Shown: one piece after another, positions 1 through 10,414 of the stretch
Numbering within the stretch: the first letter of the stretch is position 1
Layout of the letters: every line of letters begins with the position of its first letter
From: Phytophthora colocasiae
Taxonomy: Eukaryota > Oomycota > Peronosporomycetes > Peronosporales > Peronosporaceae
Reading direction: 5' to 3'
Assembly: GCA_018806915.1 (NCBI GenBank)
Contig: JAGKQI010000091.1
Coordinates: 1,922,001 to 1,986,000, forward strand
DNA length: 64,000 bases
Notes under the pieces: generated by a model
What the model was told of the DNA's origin: nothing
Seen by the model: only the letters and a program-made list of their open reading frames with translations
Databases searched by the model: none
Translations under genes and position numbers: made by a program

Positions 1-2
1 TG

Positions 3-233
3 ATTCTACAACTATGCATTTTATCCTGTAGAACTTCTCTAGACCACTACGATATCTGGACAAACAGCGACCAGCTGCCTAAAGGTTGGCTTGAAATCCG
101 TAGACGAACTACTGAAAGGGTGCAACAGTACGTCTTACAGCGATGTGGATGTCGACCGCCGATGCAGAATCGATTGTTGAAGAGGTGTTGGTTGAAGCAA
201 TCTTGGGATAGGATTCATCCTCCATTATCATGA
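3..233 (+). CDS. Possible 3' end of a gene cut by the window edge
   Basis: An uninterrupted frame runs from base 3 to a TGA at 231-233, about 76 codons. It is rich in Arg, Trp and Gln, with a basic C-terminal end (several RRR/KR clusters and two Trp-containing turns). There is no clear ATG, which fits a last exon whose start lies left of the window. I do not recognise the family. Length and composition are better than the surrounding noise, but the open frame could be chance. Confidence 0.3.
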   Translation: MLQLCILSCRTSLDHYDIWTNSDQLPKGWLEIRRRTTERVQQYVLQRCGCRPPMQNRLLKRCWLKQSWDRIHPPLS

Positions 234-2013
234 TTTTTCGTAGTTAGCTCAAAGGATGTTGGAAGAACACAAATTGGAGATAAATACTTGAAATACAAAT
301 CGATCAAGCACTCTACTTCGGAGCAGTACGAGAAACGAATATGCTGTATCATAGGAGTCGTTGGCGGAACGAGGATCTTGCCTAAAGCCCACTTGCTCTG
401 ACGTGGCCCGCGTGAAACCAAGCATGTTGTTTTTGAGAAGGTATCGACGTGAGCTGCGTTTTTTCAGCAGCCACGTGCATTTCTACACGTAGCATTGCAC
501 CAGAGGAGGGCATACACTGCGAAGATGCATCTGTAGGTTGCCAGGATGTCTTCAAATGGGTCATATTTCAGGGGAACAACGCTTGCTAAGCGTGATGCTT
601 GGCCGCCAGAAAATTCAATAAGATACACCGAGTATATCTCAGGGCAACTGCCAGTTCTTCTTCCGTACCATCGATGTCGAGAGGGAACAATCAACAGTAT
701 TATTATCCCCAATGACACAGCATCCCCCCGTTCACGGACCACGAGTGAGCGACCACAGTTTCCAAGGCTTTCCAAGCTTGAACTAGTGATAGGGTCTGTA
801 AGTTTTCATGTACATGTACAGTTGTCGTCGTTTGGCCCAGAAGTTAGAATTTCTGGTGCCAGAAATTCTGATTCAGCACGGAGTCAGCGACCGCCACCGG
901 CATTACCATGTAAGACCCGAGGGATTCTCGCTTACCAACATCCAAGTTTCCTGGAACAGGTAATCCACTTTTTCCCGCACCATCTTCCTCTGACACACCA
1001 TTAGTTTTAGACGGCCAAGTCTGTTGAAATTCTGCGGTCGTAAGTGCGGATAACAACCTGAATACTTTGCGATCTTACGTCGCAATTGAACGCCGGAAGG
1101 TTTTCTAGCCATTTGAATTCAGGAAGACACAGAATCGAACTCGTTTTTGGTCGACGAACGATTTAACGTCTCCATGGGGTGGACGCTATGGCATGGCCTA
1201 TGCAATGGCCTATGCAGCCTGTACACTGTACACCTCGTTCCTCCAAATCGGATGATACCGGCACACACATGCGAGCGAGCTTGTAAGTTCAACAGGACAA
1301 CGAGGCGTTCTGAAGCGACGACCAGCCAGCACCACCGGGACAGGGGACAGTCCTGACAGCAGGCTGGTCTCAGGCCGTATCCTTGCAAATTTCAACGACT
1401 CGTTGGCAATGAGACATCAAATCCTCCGGATCGTCATGGAGCAGGAGGGATCTACGTTCTCCACTGTGGATCAACGTCGTCATTCAACCACAATATGTCT
1501 GATGGTCCCAATTTCATCCTCCGTCGACTTCACGAGCAACAACGGGTTGGTTCAAATCTACGCACCCACGGCGAGGTGGTACTGTAGTCCTGTTTGGAGT
1601 GGAGATAGACACGTGCGATCGAGTTGCGGAGTCTCTGCTCAAGGTCATGCTGACAGAGTTCGGCTTTTCTCGCGTGGAAGAGTGTAAGGGTGATACTTTT
1701 ATCGCGTCTCGAACAGGGGTTTCCTGCTCACCAACGAACCTCCACCGTAGATTCCTTCGCTTCGAAGTGAATTGCATCGAAGTTTTATCGCCACCGTAGA
1801 CCGGAAGGCGTGTCAGGAGTCTCCCAGCCTGACCTCACTCTTGAATCTGCCAAGAGATGCCCACGTCCACAGAGAAGCAAGCGCGTTTGGAGAATTTCAT
1901 GTTGATCTTGTCAAAGCTGTACCATCACGAAAATAGATGTAAGCATAAGATCGGAGGCAGTACGCTGGATCCATCGACACTCTGCGATTTCCTTCATCGC
2001 AACAGCAAGAGCA
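234..2013. other. Intergenic stretch, no supported gene
   Basis: Several short frames overlap on both strands and none resembles a known protein. The best is a + frame at about 1540-1799 that ends in TAG and reads with fairly protein-like composition. It has no start and no recognisable motif, so it may be the remnant of a decayed gene. Nothing else is visible. Confidence 0.4.
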
Positions 2014-2646
2014 ATGCGCAGCTTCCGCGTGCTCTACGATGAGTGTTTGCAGCGCCAGCCTCTGCTGACCAAGATGGCGACCTCTTCGGTGTTCTTTGGA
2101 TTGGGGGATCGTCTTGCACAACGAGTGGAAGAACTCAGCAAGACCAACCAAGAACTATCGGAAATGGAGAGCAACTACATCGTCCAGGAAGGTCAAGTAC
2201 TGAGTGAGAGCACAGCGAAGACAGTGCGAATGATGGTCTGGGGAGGTTTGTTACTGAGCCCCATGGTGCACAACTGGCACAACCTTCTCGAGCGCGTCTT
2301 CGTCGGAACGGGGAAAGCTGTCGTAGCCAAAAAGGTGGTAGCAGACATGATCTTCATTGCACCGCAGATCCCAATCTGGTTCCTCACGAGCACGGGGTTT
2401 ATGGCTGGAAAACCTCTTCGACAGGCGTTTGACGAATCGGTCGAGAAGCAGCCAGTGATACTTGCAGCCAGCTACACACTGTGGCCCGCAGTTAATTGCA
2501 TCTCTTACAGCGTTGTACCGGTGCAATACCGATTGCTCTTCGGCAACGTTGTGAACCTCGGCTGGTCCTCGTTCCTCTCGTATATGACCAACCACCCCGT
2601 TCCAACATTACCATCTCTCAACCTACCCACTGCACCACTCGAATAA
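2014..2646 (+). CDS. Mpv17/PMP22 family integral membrane protein
   Basis: A 210-residue single-exon protein. Members of the Mpv17/PMP22 family are four-helix proteins of the mitochondrial inner membrane or peroxisome, and some form channels. The N-terminus has the family pattern: a Tyr-containing start, LxxxPLLTK, then a GLGDRLAQ block corresponding to GDxxxQ. The C-terminal half has the diagnostic run D-IF-AP near residue 112, a G-x-PLRQAF segment, LWP-VN-I-Y near 154, VPVQYR near 168 and a final W-SFLSY. An acidic, Glu-rich insertion at residues 40-62 is longer than in the animal proteins. The ATG at 2014 is the first in frame before the conserved block. Membership is secure; organelle and substrate are not shown by the sequence. 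Confidence 0.88.
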   Translation: MRSFRVLYDECLQRQPLLTKMATSSVFFGLGDRLAQRVEELSKTNQELSEMESNYIVQEGQVLSESTAKTVRMMVWGGLLLSPMVHNWHNLLERVFVGTGKAVVAKKVVADMIFIAPQIPIWFLTSTGFMAGKPLRQAFDESVEKQPVILAASYTLWPAVNCISYSVVPVQYRLLFGNVVNLGWSSFLSYMTNHPVPTLPSLNLPTAPLE

Positions 2647-2755
2647 AAAACAAATATTTCCTAGTACTGTATGAAAGTAATGAATTATACATGGTGTGGT
2701 ACACACGAGACCCATTAATAATCGGTTGGTCGCGCATCAGTCAAAGGTTGTAGCA

Positions 2756-5700
2756 ATGGCGTCGACGTCCTCTTCCGACCTGCGCAAGGCGCTGTCCAAG
2801 TACGCCCTGCCCAGCGCCAATGAGCTGCGTCACCTGCGCGCCGCAGATCCTACTACGTCCTACCGCGCGTCCTTCTTCCGCCTGCAGGTCGACGAGTTAT
2901 TGGCTGCCACAGGCCGCAAACCAAATGCCAAAGCTTCGGCAGGTTTGCAGACGCTGCTGTTCCAGGTCAAGGAGATCTTGCAAAACCTGCAGGACCAACA
3001 GGTCACGCAGGACGCTCTGCAAGCTCGTGGCTTGTTGGTTCGCAACCATGTTAAACGCAAGGAGATCGTCTTACCATTCCACCGTCCTGCACGTCTGGAT
3101 CTTGTGGGCAGCTACATCCTGCAGACAATGGCTTACGCAGGCAAGAAAAGCGGTGAATACGGAGTCCTAACAGTGGATTTAGCGGTGGAAATGCCACAGG
3201 ATTGCTTCCTACCCAAGGATTTCGGTAACTACCGGTATTTTGACAAGCGAAACTTGTACCTAGGCGTACTAGCCTCGGAACTGCAGGCTCATTCAGAACT
3301 TTTTCAAGAAGTGAAGCTGCAGGCTTGGCACGGAGAGTATGAAAAGCCTGTAGCCATGTTGAAGGTGAATTCCGACATTTTGAGCGAGAATGGAATGAAG
3401 GGAGCAAAAGTTCGAGTTCGAGTGATTCCCGTGGTGACGACGGAGCTGTTCAAGTTGTCCAAGTTGGCTCCATCAAGGAATAACGTCAAGCACGAACCCA
3501 ACATGACAGAGGAGGAGATGAAGCTCTGCAGCACACCCATGTACAACAATTCGATCCTGGAAGATATGATGGTACGCCAGCATACCCGAGAGCTTCATGC
3601 GGCGTCGAAGGAGGCTCCACAGTTTAAAGAAGCCTGCATTCTGGCCAAGGTGTGGCTGAGACAGAGGAGTTTCCACAAGTCCATGGACTCTGTGAACGAC
3701 TTCCTGATGTCGATGCTGCTGCTGTACTTGTACCAGAAGAAACGTATTACTGCACAGACTCCTTCGGATCAGATGTTCAAGGTGTTGGTCCAGTTCATCG
3801 CGGTGCATCAGTTGGAAAACGAACCGTTGCAGTTCCCACCGGCGGAAGGAGGCGTGGTGCTCACCACAGAAGGTTTGCAAACGTTCCGCAAGTCGTACGA
3901 CCTAGTGGTTTTGGATTCCTCTGGCCGTTTGAACTTGTTTGGCCGAGTTACGCGCAGTGCCTGGAAGGAGATACAGAACGCTGCCCTCGATTCCGTTCAG
4001 TTGGTGCAGCACTGTACGATGGATGACTTCCGCTCGCTGTTCATTAAGAAAAACGAGTTCTGGACACGCTATGACCAGTACTACTGGTTCCCTGCTCCTA
4101 CTCCCGTGGACGACGCCGATGAGGAGAGTTACACGATGGAGGAGAAGCGCCTGATCAACGATATGGGCCTGGAGCGTTTCTGGCTTCGTAAGCTCGAGTC
4201 CGTGGCTTCCACAGCGCTGACGGATCGTGTGAGTTTGGTTCGTCCTGTCGCTGAGGACAGTGTAGAGTGGAGTATGCAGGACAATTCACTGCCAGTGCAG
4301 CGCAAGGTGGCGGTTGGACTGCGCCTCAACTCGGACAACGCGTGGAGGATCGTTGACAAGGGACCGTCGGCGGACGACAAGGTGGCCAGCACTCAGTTCC
4401 GACAGTTCTGGCGCGGCAAATCGGAGTTGCGTCGCTTTAAGGACGGCGCTATTATCGAGGCTGTTGTATGGGAAGGCATCAGCACGGAAAACCGCCACCG
4501 TGTGCTGGATGCCATTGTGAACTTTATCATTCCTGCCCATTGCCCCCAGCTGACGTCTTCACTGATCAAGACGTCCAATGCTGCGCTGTACTCGGCACTT
4601 GATGTGGAAGAGCCGGCTGCTCTCAAGAAAGCAAAGTCATCCAATGCCTCATTTGAGTCTACAATGAACTCAGTGTCGAAGCTTTGGGTGATTTTCAACA
4701 ACTTCGCCAAAACGCTACGTGACTTGGACTCGCTGCCGCTGAGGATCTCAGACGTTCTCCCTGTGCACCCTGCTTTCCGCTACACTGGTCTGTTCCCGGT
4801 TCAGCCGCACCCACTTGCGTACTCGAAGAAAGAGAGAATGGATGCTGCGCCGATGACACATGTTAACACAGTTCTGGAGCCTCTGGTGTTGTACGTCAAG
4901 TTCGAGCGTTCGTCGGCTTGGCCAAATGAAAAGAAGGCTCTGATGCACGCGAAGACTGGGTTCTACGTTCATATTGGCCACGAGCTCCAGTCACGTCTCA
5001 ACCTCCGTTGTGAAGTGGCGAAGGATTGCGTGGACGTGTTCATGAGTGGCTACGTCTTCCGGTTGGTTATTCGCACTGAAAAGGAGTTGAGCGTGGTGAC
5101 TGGTGCTGCCGGAGCGAAGAAGTTGGCTATCGTGCACTCGCCCGAGTACGTTAAGGCTAAGCGGGAGACCGACTACCTGCCAAAGCACGCGAACACGGTG
5201 CATGCCCTGCACACGAAGAACACCTCGTTCGGCCCTACCGTCCGACTGGTGCAGCGATGGCTAGCCGACAAGGCCTTGAGCAATATGTTCCCTATTGAAG
5301 CTGTGGAACTGCTCGTGGCTGATGTGTTCCTTACGACTGCTCCCACGTCTACTCCCCACTCGGTTCTATCCGCTTTCCTCCGGTTCTTGAAACGTATTGC
5401 CAGTTTTGACTGGCACAACGCACCATTTCTTGTGGATTTGAACAGCTCTATGGATGATGACAAGCGTCGAGAAATTCTGAAGCGATTTGAGGCATCAAGT
5501 ACAAGCCCTGCCACTCACCCGGCGATGTTCATTGCCGCAGATTACGAAGATGTGGACTGCCTTTCGAGCTGGACGCGGTCTACACCGGACAAGGTCGTTG
5601 TTCAGCGGTTGATCTCCCTCGCTCAAGCGTCATACGGCGTCCTAGTGTCTTGGTTGGCTTCAGGTGCGTCGTCTTCTGGCTGGAAAGCTGCCTTCGCCTC

Positions 5701-6157
5701 CTCTAGAATGGAGTTCGACGCTATGCTACACTTAGCAACGGAGAATCTGCCGACAAAGAGGATCCGCGTGAACGGCGACAAGAAGCATCCGTTTGTGGCG
5801 CCGGTGTTCAAGAACATGGATATGACTGCCGTCCCGGTCATGGTCGGGTTCGACCCAGTGCAGGAACTGTTGCAGGATCTTCAGCGGTCGTTTGGCCACC
5901 TTGCCTTCTTCTTCGTGAACGGCGTCGAGTCGACGGAGATTTTGATCACGTGGAAGCCACAGGCTTTCTTGCCAACCAAGTTCCGTGCCATCACAGCCAA
6001 CTACCAGATCCCTCTACCCAACGACGTTGAGGATGAGGACGAATCTTCGTCCCGAAGCTACGCTGTACCAAACATTTTCGAGATCCTGTCGGACATGCAG
6101 AGCATCAGTCACGGCATGGTCGTTGGTGTCGCACTTCAGCCGTTTGAAACCTCATAA
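2756..6157 (+). CDS. NOL6: Nucleolar protein 6 / Nrap (yeast Utp22), U3 processome subunit
   Basis: A single-exon protein of 1133 residues, the usual size for NOL6/Nrap/Utp22. The family has a tandem nucleotidyltransferase-like and PAP/OAS1-like fold without catalytic activity. It is a structural part of the small-subunit processome and sits with UtpC/casein kinase 2 on pre-rRNA in the nucleolus. Recognisable blocks are RPARLDLVGSY near residue 115, CSTPMYNNSILED with the following KVWLRQR near 260-310, FRQFWRGKSELRRFKDGAI near 550, and the C-terminal LQRSFGHLAFFFVNG and WKPQAF stretch. I prefer the ATG at 2756 (MASTSSSDL) to an in-frame ATG 60 bases upstream, because the extra residues look untranslated and the acceptable context starts at 2756. 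No introns are visible. Confidence 0.92.
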   Translation: MASTSSSDLRKALSKYALPSANELRHLRAADPTTSYRASFFRLQVDELLAATGRKPNAKASAGLQTLLFQVKEILQNLQDQQVTQDALQARGLLVRNHVKRKEIVLPFHRPARLDLVGSYILQTMAYAGKKSGEYGVLTVDLAVEMPQDCFLPKDFGNYRYFDKRNLYLGVLASELQAHSELFQEVKLQAWHGEYEKPVAMLKVNSDILSENGMKGAKVRVRVIPVVTTELFKLSKLAPSRNNVKHEPNMTEEEMKLCSTPMYNNSILEDMMVRQHTRELHAASKEAPQFKEACILAKVWLRQRSFHKSMDSVNDFLMSMLLLYLYQKKRITAQTPSDQMFKVLVQFIAVHQLENEPLQFPPAEGGVVLTTEGLQTFRKSYDLVVLDSSGRLNLFGRVTRSAWKEIQNAALDSVQLVQHCTMDDFRSLFIKKNEFWTRYDQYYWFPAPTPVDDADEESYTMEEKRLINDMGLERFWLRKLESVASTALTDRVSLVRPVAEDSVEWSMQDNSLPVQRKVAVGLRLNSDNAWRIVDKGPSADDKVASTQFRQFWRGKSELRRFKDGAIIEAVVWEGISTENRHRVLDAIVNFIIPAHCPQLTSSLIKTSNAALYSALDVEEPAALKKAKSSNASFESTMNSVSKLWVIFNNFAKTLRDLDSLPLRISDVLPVHPAFRYTGLFPVQPHPLAYSKKERMDAAPMTHVNTVLEPLVLYVKFERSSAWPNEKKALMHAKTGFYVHIGHELQSRLNLRCEVAKDCVDVFMSGYVFRLVIRTEKELSVVTGAAGAKKLAIVHSPEYVKAKRETDYLPKHANTVHALHTKNTSFGPTVRLVQRWLADKALSNMFPIEAVELLVADVFLTTAPTSTPHSVLSAFLRFLKRIASFDWHNAPFLVDLNSSMDDDKRREILKRFEASSTSPATHPAMFIAADYEDVDCLSSWTRSTPDKVVVQRLISLAQASYGVLVSWLASGASSSGWKAAFASSRMEFDAMLHLATENLPTKRIRVNGDKKHPFVAPVFKNMDMTAVPVMVGFDPVQELLQDLQRSFGHLAFFFVNGVESTEILITWKPQAFLPTKFRAITANYQIPLPNDVEDEDESSSRSYAVPNIFEILSDMQSISHGMVVGVALQPFETS

Positions 6158-6291
6158 AGACGATGCAAACAACCAACAATATAGATGCATTTGAGTGTTC
6201 AAGGGTATTTTCTTATCCTTAAGGAAGTTTTTCAAACCATTTTTAGGGTCAAGTGACGTTGTTTCTTCACTCTCAAAGACGAAAAAGAACT

Positions 6292-7089
6292 ATGGAGAGA
6301 CTACGAGCTGCTTTTGATGAAGTTGTCGAGATCGTCAAGTCGGCACTGGAAGGCGAGCCAAAGACACCCGCAGAGATTCTTCTGGATGAACATCTTCCCG
6401 TTGAAGAAAATATGCTATCAGCTTTAATGACGAGTAGTCATCAGCCCACGGGAATTCCAGCTTCCATCATGAATGAGTTAGCGTCGCGTACCCACAACGT
6501 GGTCGATTGTCCGTGCATTCAAGCGAGGATATGGGAGATCCTCATCGATCACCAACAGAACCCCAATTTGCTGAAAAAGGTAAGCTTTCCCCCCCCCCAT
6601 GAAAGCTCGGTAGTTGATCTTACGGATGATATGAACTAGGCGCTCAACTTGCTGCAATACTTGCTCATTAACGGCTCCCACGAAGTTTTAAGAGACACGC
6701 GGTCTCCTGCTCGTGCTTCCTTCCTTATCGAACTGGCGGCGGAATACAACAAGTACGAGTTCGAGCAGTACGAGTTCAGCCAAAATCTGGATGTTGGAGC
6801 AGGAGTTCGCAAGATAGCAGCAGAGATCAATACGCTACTGGAAGACGACGACGCCCTCTTTCGAGCGCGCCAAAAAGCAAACAAGTTGCACCAAAGCCTG
6901 TCTTCACGAGGGCTTCGCAGCAAATACCCAACAAGTCCGAGTGGCGCGGAGATACACGATGAATTGCGTCCACCAGCGTATTTTTCGTTTGGCTCACGGG
7001 ACGACGACATCGCTTCGAGAATCGTGACCCACCCACCATCGGATTCAGAAGACAGTGGAGAAGAGAGCCGGCGTCTTTATACATCATAG
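6292..7089 (+). CDS. ENTH/VHS-like domain protein (epsin-related)
   Basis: Two exons, 6292-6579 and 6640-7089, flank a 60-bp GTAAGC...TAG intron that contains a C run, giving 245 residues. Residues about 25-170 have the all-helical ENTH/ANTH pattern: IWEIL followed by a K-ALNLLQYLLINGSHEVL block, which corresponds to the epsin helix that reads AL-LLEYLL-NGSE. After it come NKYEFEQYEFSQNLDVGAGVR and a LLEDDDALFRARQKA helix. ENTH proteins bind phosphoinositides and clathrin adaptors in endocytosis and Golgi traffic. The C-terminal tail is short and acidic/serine-rich and lacks the NPF and clathrin-box arrays of animal epsins, so this may be a reduced epsin-like or TEPSIN-like adaptor. The intron call rests on both frame continuity and domain continuity. 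Confidence 0.82.
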
Positions 7090-7133
7090 CCACCATAGGC
7101 AAGAGCTGAGATCCTCTTTTAAGTTTGCTGGTT

Positions 7134-8861
7134 TTAATCTTGCTTGGCCGTCAAGGATCGGAGGTAACCTGTGTCGTATTGGTTCCGATCAAACTCGCAT
7201 TTGTCAGCTTCCTTGGCAATTGCAATTAGCATTTTCTTCCGCTGGTCTTCGCTCTGGCAGGCCACAGTACGAGGAACCAAAGTCTTTGCTACTTCGAAGC
7301 ATTCGAGAGCTTTTCCGTACTTGTGTAAAGTATGATACAGTTGACCCATTCGGAAATGGGGCATTGCGCGGCTGCTGTCTAGTTGAAGCGCTTTCTCGCA
7401 GTGAGTGAGTCCATTTGCGTAGTTCCGTTGCATCTCAAGACAACCACTCGCGATATTTACATGACAAGAGATCTCGATCTAAAACAACACTCCACATGTT
7501 AGGACATACGTATTAAAGTACGATGTGAGAGAAATAGAAACATCTACCTCTCGGAGGACAGGAACTGCAGCTCCTGCGTCGTTTGTTGGACTAAACTCAG
7601 GTCGTGCTCGCAACACTTCCAAGCACCCTAAAACGACTTGATACTTCATCGTAGAGTAAGCGAAAAAGCTCTCTGTAGCCAAGACATTGGCTTCTTCGAA
7701 TGTCCAGCGAATTCGTTCAAGAATCGCTCGAAGTGTTTGCCCTTCAGTGCATTCAGAAACCGCATTCTTGATTGTGCCGCTGTCTGAATATGAACAAAAA
7801 AGGATAGCATCAAAGTAAGCTCTTTTGTATGCACTGTAGCATGTGAGAAGATATAGTTACCACTGAGAGCGTCGCCTTCCGTAAGCAACTTAACTTTTAC
7901 TCGTTCCAGAGATTCCTTCCCTGTTTCATTGTCAGGATCCTGCTCCAAAAGCACACGTTAGCTTATCCTCAAACGGACAATACTCAATTCTGCTACAAAC
8001 CAGTGTTGTGATCCGGTTGTAGTGCAGCAAAGCCAACAGTGGAGCGTTCATTCGCTCAAATGATTCACCTCTCTTCAACCACGCCGTCAAATTCACATCA
8101 TCTCTCAGCAGCACCTCCTTAAACGCTTCACTAGCTGCAGCTAATCGGTTTTCCTCCAGTTCACAAATTCCAATCCCCATGTAAACGTCCTTGTAGAACA
8201 TTTTAATAATCGCCATGAGATCGTTCGCCTTGGGCAGCGGTTCAGCTTTCACCTCCACTTTCTTCTCCTCATGATTGCAGCCTTTACCACACGAATCGCC
8301 ATGCCCACTCCCATGGCTACATTCTCCATGATGAGGCTTTTCATGTTGATTCGACGGTTCCAATTCCTTCTTCATCAATTTCGCCTGCTCTTCCTCAGCC
8401 TTCAATATCTCCGGTGACAGCTTTTCCAGCTTTACAATAGCAGTTAAAGCTTTTTCAAATAAAAGCTTAGCCTCTCCTTTCTTGTTAGTTAAAGTTTTGT
8501 CTCCTAGACGTCGATTCTCCATAATTTGCTGCAATAGCTCATGTTTCTGGGCGAATAAAGCAGCTCGGGCCTGTAATTCAACCACCTTCTTCGCTGCCTC
8601 AGTCGTCACCTCAGTACTATCGTCTTTACGGCCCTTGCGCACCCTTTTCTTAGCTTTTAGAGCCGCCACCGCCGCTTGAGCTGCTAAGATATCGGCCGAT
8701 TGCTGTGCTGCTTGTGTAGCGGAGCTTTCGACGTTCTCTTTGGCCTGCACCTCCTTAAGTTGATGCTTATGCTGATCTGTACGTCGTTCTACCTCGTCCA
8801 CACGCTCCAGCTCCGCCTCCACGTCGAACTTGGCCCATGCCGCATAGGAATCACTGCTCAT
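7134..8861 (-). CDS. TPR-repeat co-chaperone-like protein with a His/Cys-rich insert
   Basis: Four exons (8861-8001, 7939-7861, 7783-7548, 7478-7134) join in frame to 506 residues, with introns of 61, 77 and 69 bp. The N-terminus (WAKFDVEAELERVDEVE) resembles the segment before the TPRs in SPAG1/RPAP3-like HSP90 co-chaperones. A Lys/Ala-rich coiled coil follows to about residue 165. A striking HGECSHGSGHGDSCGKGCNH-type cluster lies near residues 178-200. TPR helices follow (GIGICELEENRLAAASEAF, AWLKRGESFERMNAPLLALLHYN), and the last exon has another pair (NYANGLTHCEKALQLDSSRAMPHFRMGQLYHTLHKYGKALECF). The TPR fold is clear; the client is not. The His/Cys cluster could bind metal, which is inference only. 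Confidence 0.78.
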
Positions 8862-9136
8862 TGCTAAAACGGAGTAGTGCAGTCGTTAAAATGAGGGTTA
8901 ACTTGTAGGTTGTTTTTAAACAGCACAACTGTATCAAGGATCTTCCAGACAACATTGAACGAGAAGTACTAGGCCATGACTTGATTCATGAAAGCAAAAC
9001 AAAAGCAAGCTAACTTATGAGGCTACACAGGCAATAGCAGCAGTTCAGCACCTTCTCGAAAAGATTGGAAGCAAGGAGAACTGAAACTGCTACGCCAAGC
9101 CACACATTATACTCTTCTCACTGCTGTCAGAGCCAT

Positions 9137-9838
9137 CTACTGAGCGGCGTTGTCCACGATCTTAGCAGCAACAGCCTTGGACACATCCCTGCCGATGTCC
9201 TTAGCCACACCACTGATGTCCGAGATGACGGCACCACTGCTGCTGACCGCCTCCTTCATAGCACGGTCGATGCGAGATTCCTGTGACTTTAAGAAGGGCG
9301 CCAGGAAGTGCATGTAGAGGAAAGAAGCACCCAACGTAGACGGCATGAACAGCCACAGTAGGAAGCCCAGCTTGAACGCGTAGTAGAACGGGATCCAGTA
9401 CAGCAGGAAGTCCGCAAAGATCTCGACGATGTTGAAGCAGGCGTACACGACCCAGTACGTGAGCCACTGGACGTCGTCCTTCTTGTCGTCAGTCTCAATC
9501 GCCTTGAACGAGCAGAAGGCAGGGTACACGAAGCCCACGAGGTTGCAGATCAGGCCAGCGCCAAAGCCCACGAGCAGCAGCAGCAGTAGCACAGCAGCGC
9601 CGCCAGCCACGAGGTACAGCTTCTCCACGCCCGTAGCGTCCTGCGCCTGCTGCAACACCGGGAACTTCTCCAGGTCCTTCGCCCACTTGTCCATGTACAG
9701 CTGCATCTTCTCCATCTTTTCGGCTTGTTCTTCTTCTTCGAGGTGCTTGGGGTCGAGCGGTTTTCGAGAGTGACTACTGGCTGGTCCAGGATCGCAGAAC
9801 ATGGGTGGAAAAGAACAGCCCAAGTAGGTGATAAACAT
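9137..9838 (-). CDS. REEP/Yop1/HVA22 (TB2/DP1) ER-shaping protein
   Basis: A protein of up to 233 residues. The TB2/DP1/HVA22 core is unmistakable: NLVGFVYPAFCSFKAIET near residue 100, then DVQWLTYWVVYACF, then LLYWIPFYYAFKLGFLLWL and a final GASFLYMHFLAPFL. Two hydrophobic hairpins form the reticulon-like wedge that curves ER tubules. A hydrophobic stretch at residues 78-97 forms the first hairpin, and an amphipathic tail follows the core. In animals REEP5 and in yeast Yop1 do this job. The true start may be one of the internal ATGs (MEKMQLYM) rather than 9838, because the first 40 residues are Pro/Ser-rich and poorly conserved-looking. Confidence 0.9.
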   Translation of the reverse strand: MFITYLGCSFPPMFCDPGPASSHSRKPLDPKHLEEEEQAEKMEKMQLYMDKWAKDLEKFPVLQQAQDATGVEKLYLVAGGAAVLLLLLLVGFGAGLICNLVGFVYPAFCSFKAIETDDKKDDVQWLTYWVVYACFNIVEIFADFLLYWIPFYYAFKLGFLLWLFMPSTLGASFLYMHFLAPFLKSQESRIDRAMKEAVSSSGAVISDISGVAKDIGRDVSKAVAAKIVDNAAQ

Positions 9839-10414
9839 ACCGTGTGTTAAAATAGCGCTTGAATGGATTTTGAGAAGGTTAAATGGGTTTTGGTGGAGAT
9901 GATTTGCGCATTCTATTCTTGGGTGGGTGATTTCGCAGAAAAATGACGCGACGTGGGTTTACTGTGCAGAGCCCTCCACCTGATTTGACTCCTGCGGAGT
10001 ATTGATACCATACAAAAGACAAGTGTTATCTTGCGTGGGAGTTTGGAGGATATAAAGCTTGACGACTAGCATATGGCAAGAACAAATTACGGTTGCCAAC
10101 GGTACGTCTCAGGAAGGGCGTAAGAATAGATTAGGAACCAGAAGACAACGAGGGACTGCAAGAGTCAAGTAGTTTATTCATTGCAACTGGATGGAGTCGA
10201 TTCAAAACGTTTAAAGCAAGGTCCAGTCCTACAATACTACAATGGAAATCGTGTCGCAGTTTTGGAATGGATACTGTGCTATGCTGACGCGTCAACTGTG
10301 CATTGAAGGTCCACTGTACCCTGATGCACCATCGTCATAATTTCGTTCGAAGTTGAGGTCACTAAAGCGGGTACAGTACCATGATATGAACGTTGCTCGA
10401 CTAGTATCGCGAAC
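9839..10414. other. Intergenic stretch, no gene seen
   Basis: This is the upstream region of the REEP gene. No frame longer than noise and no repeat is visible. Confidence 0.5.

Noticed and set aside
546..1004. 152-codon + frame near the left end
   Set aside because: It has no motif and is overlapped by comparable frames on the other strand; composition is not convincing.
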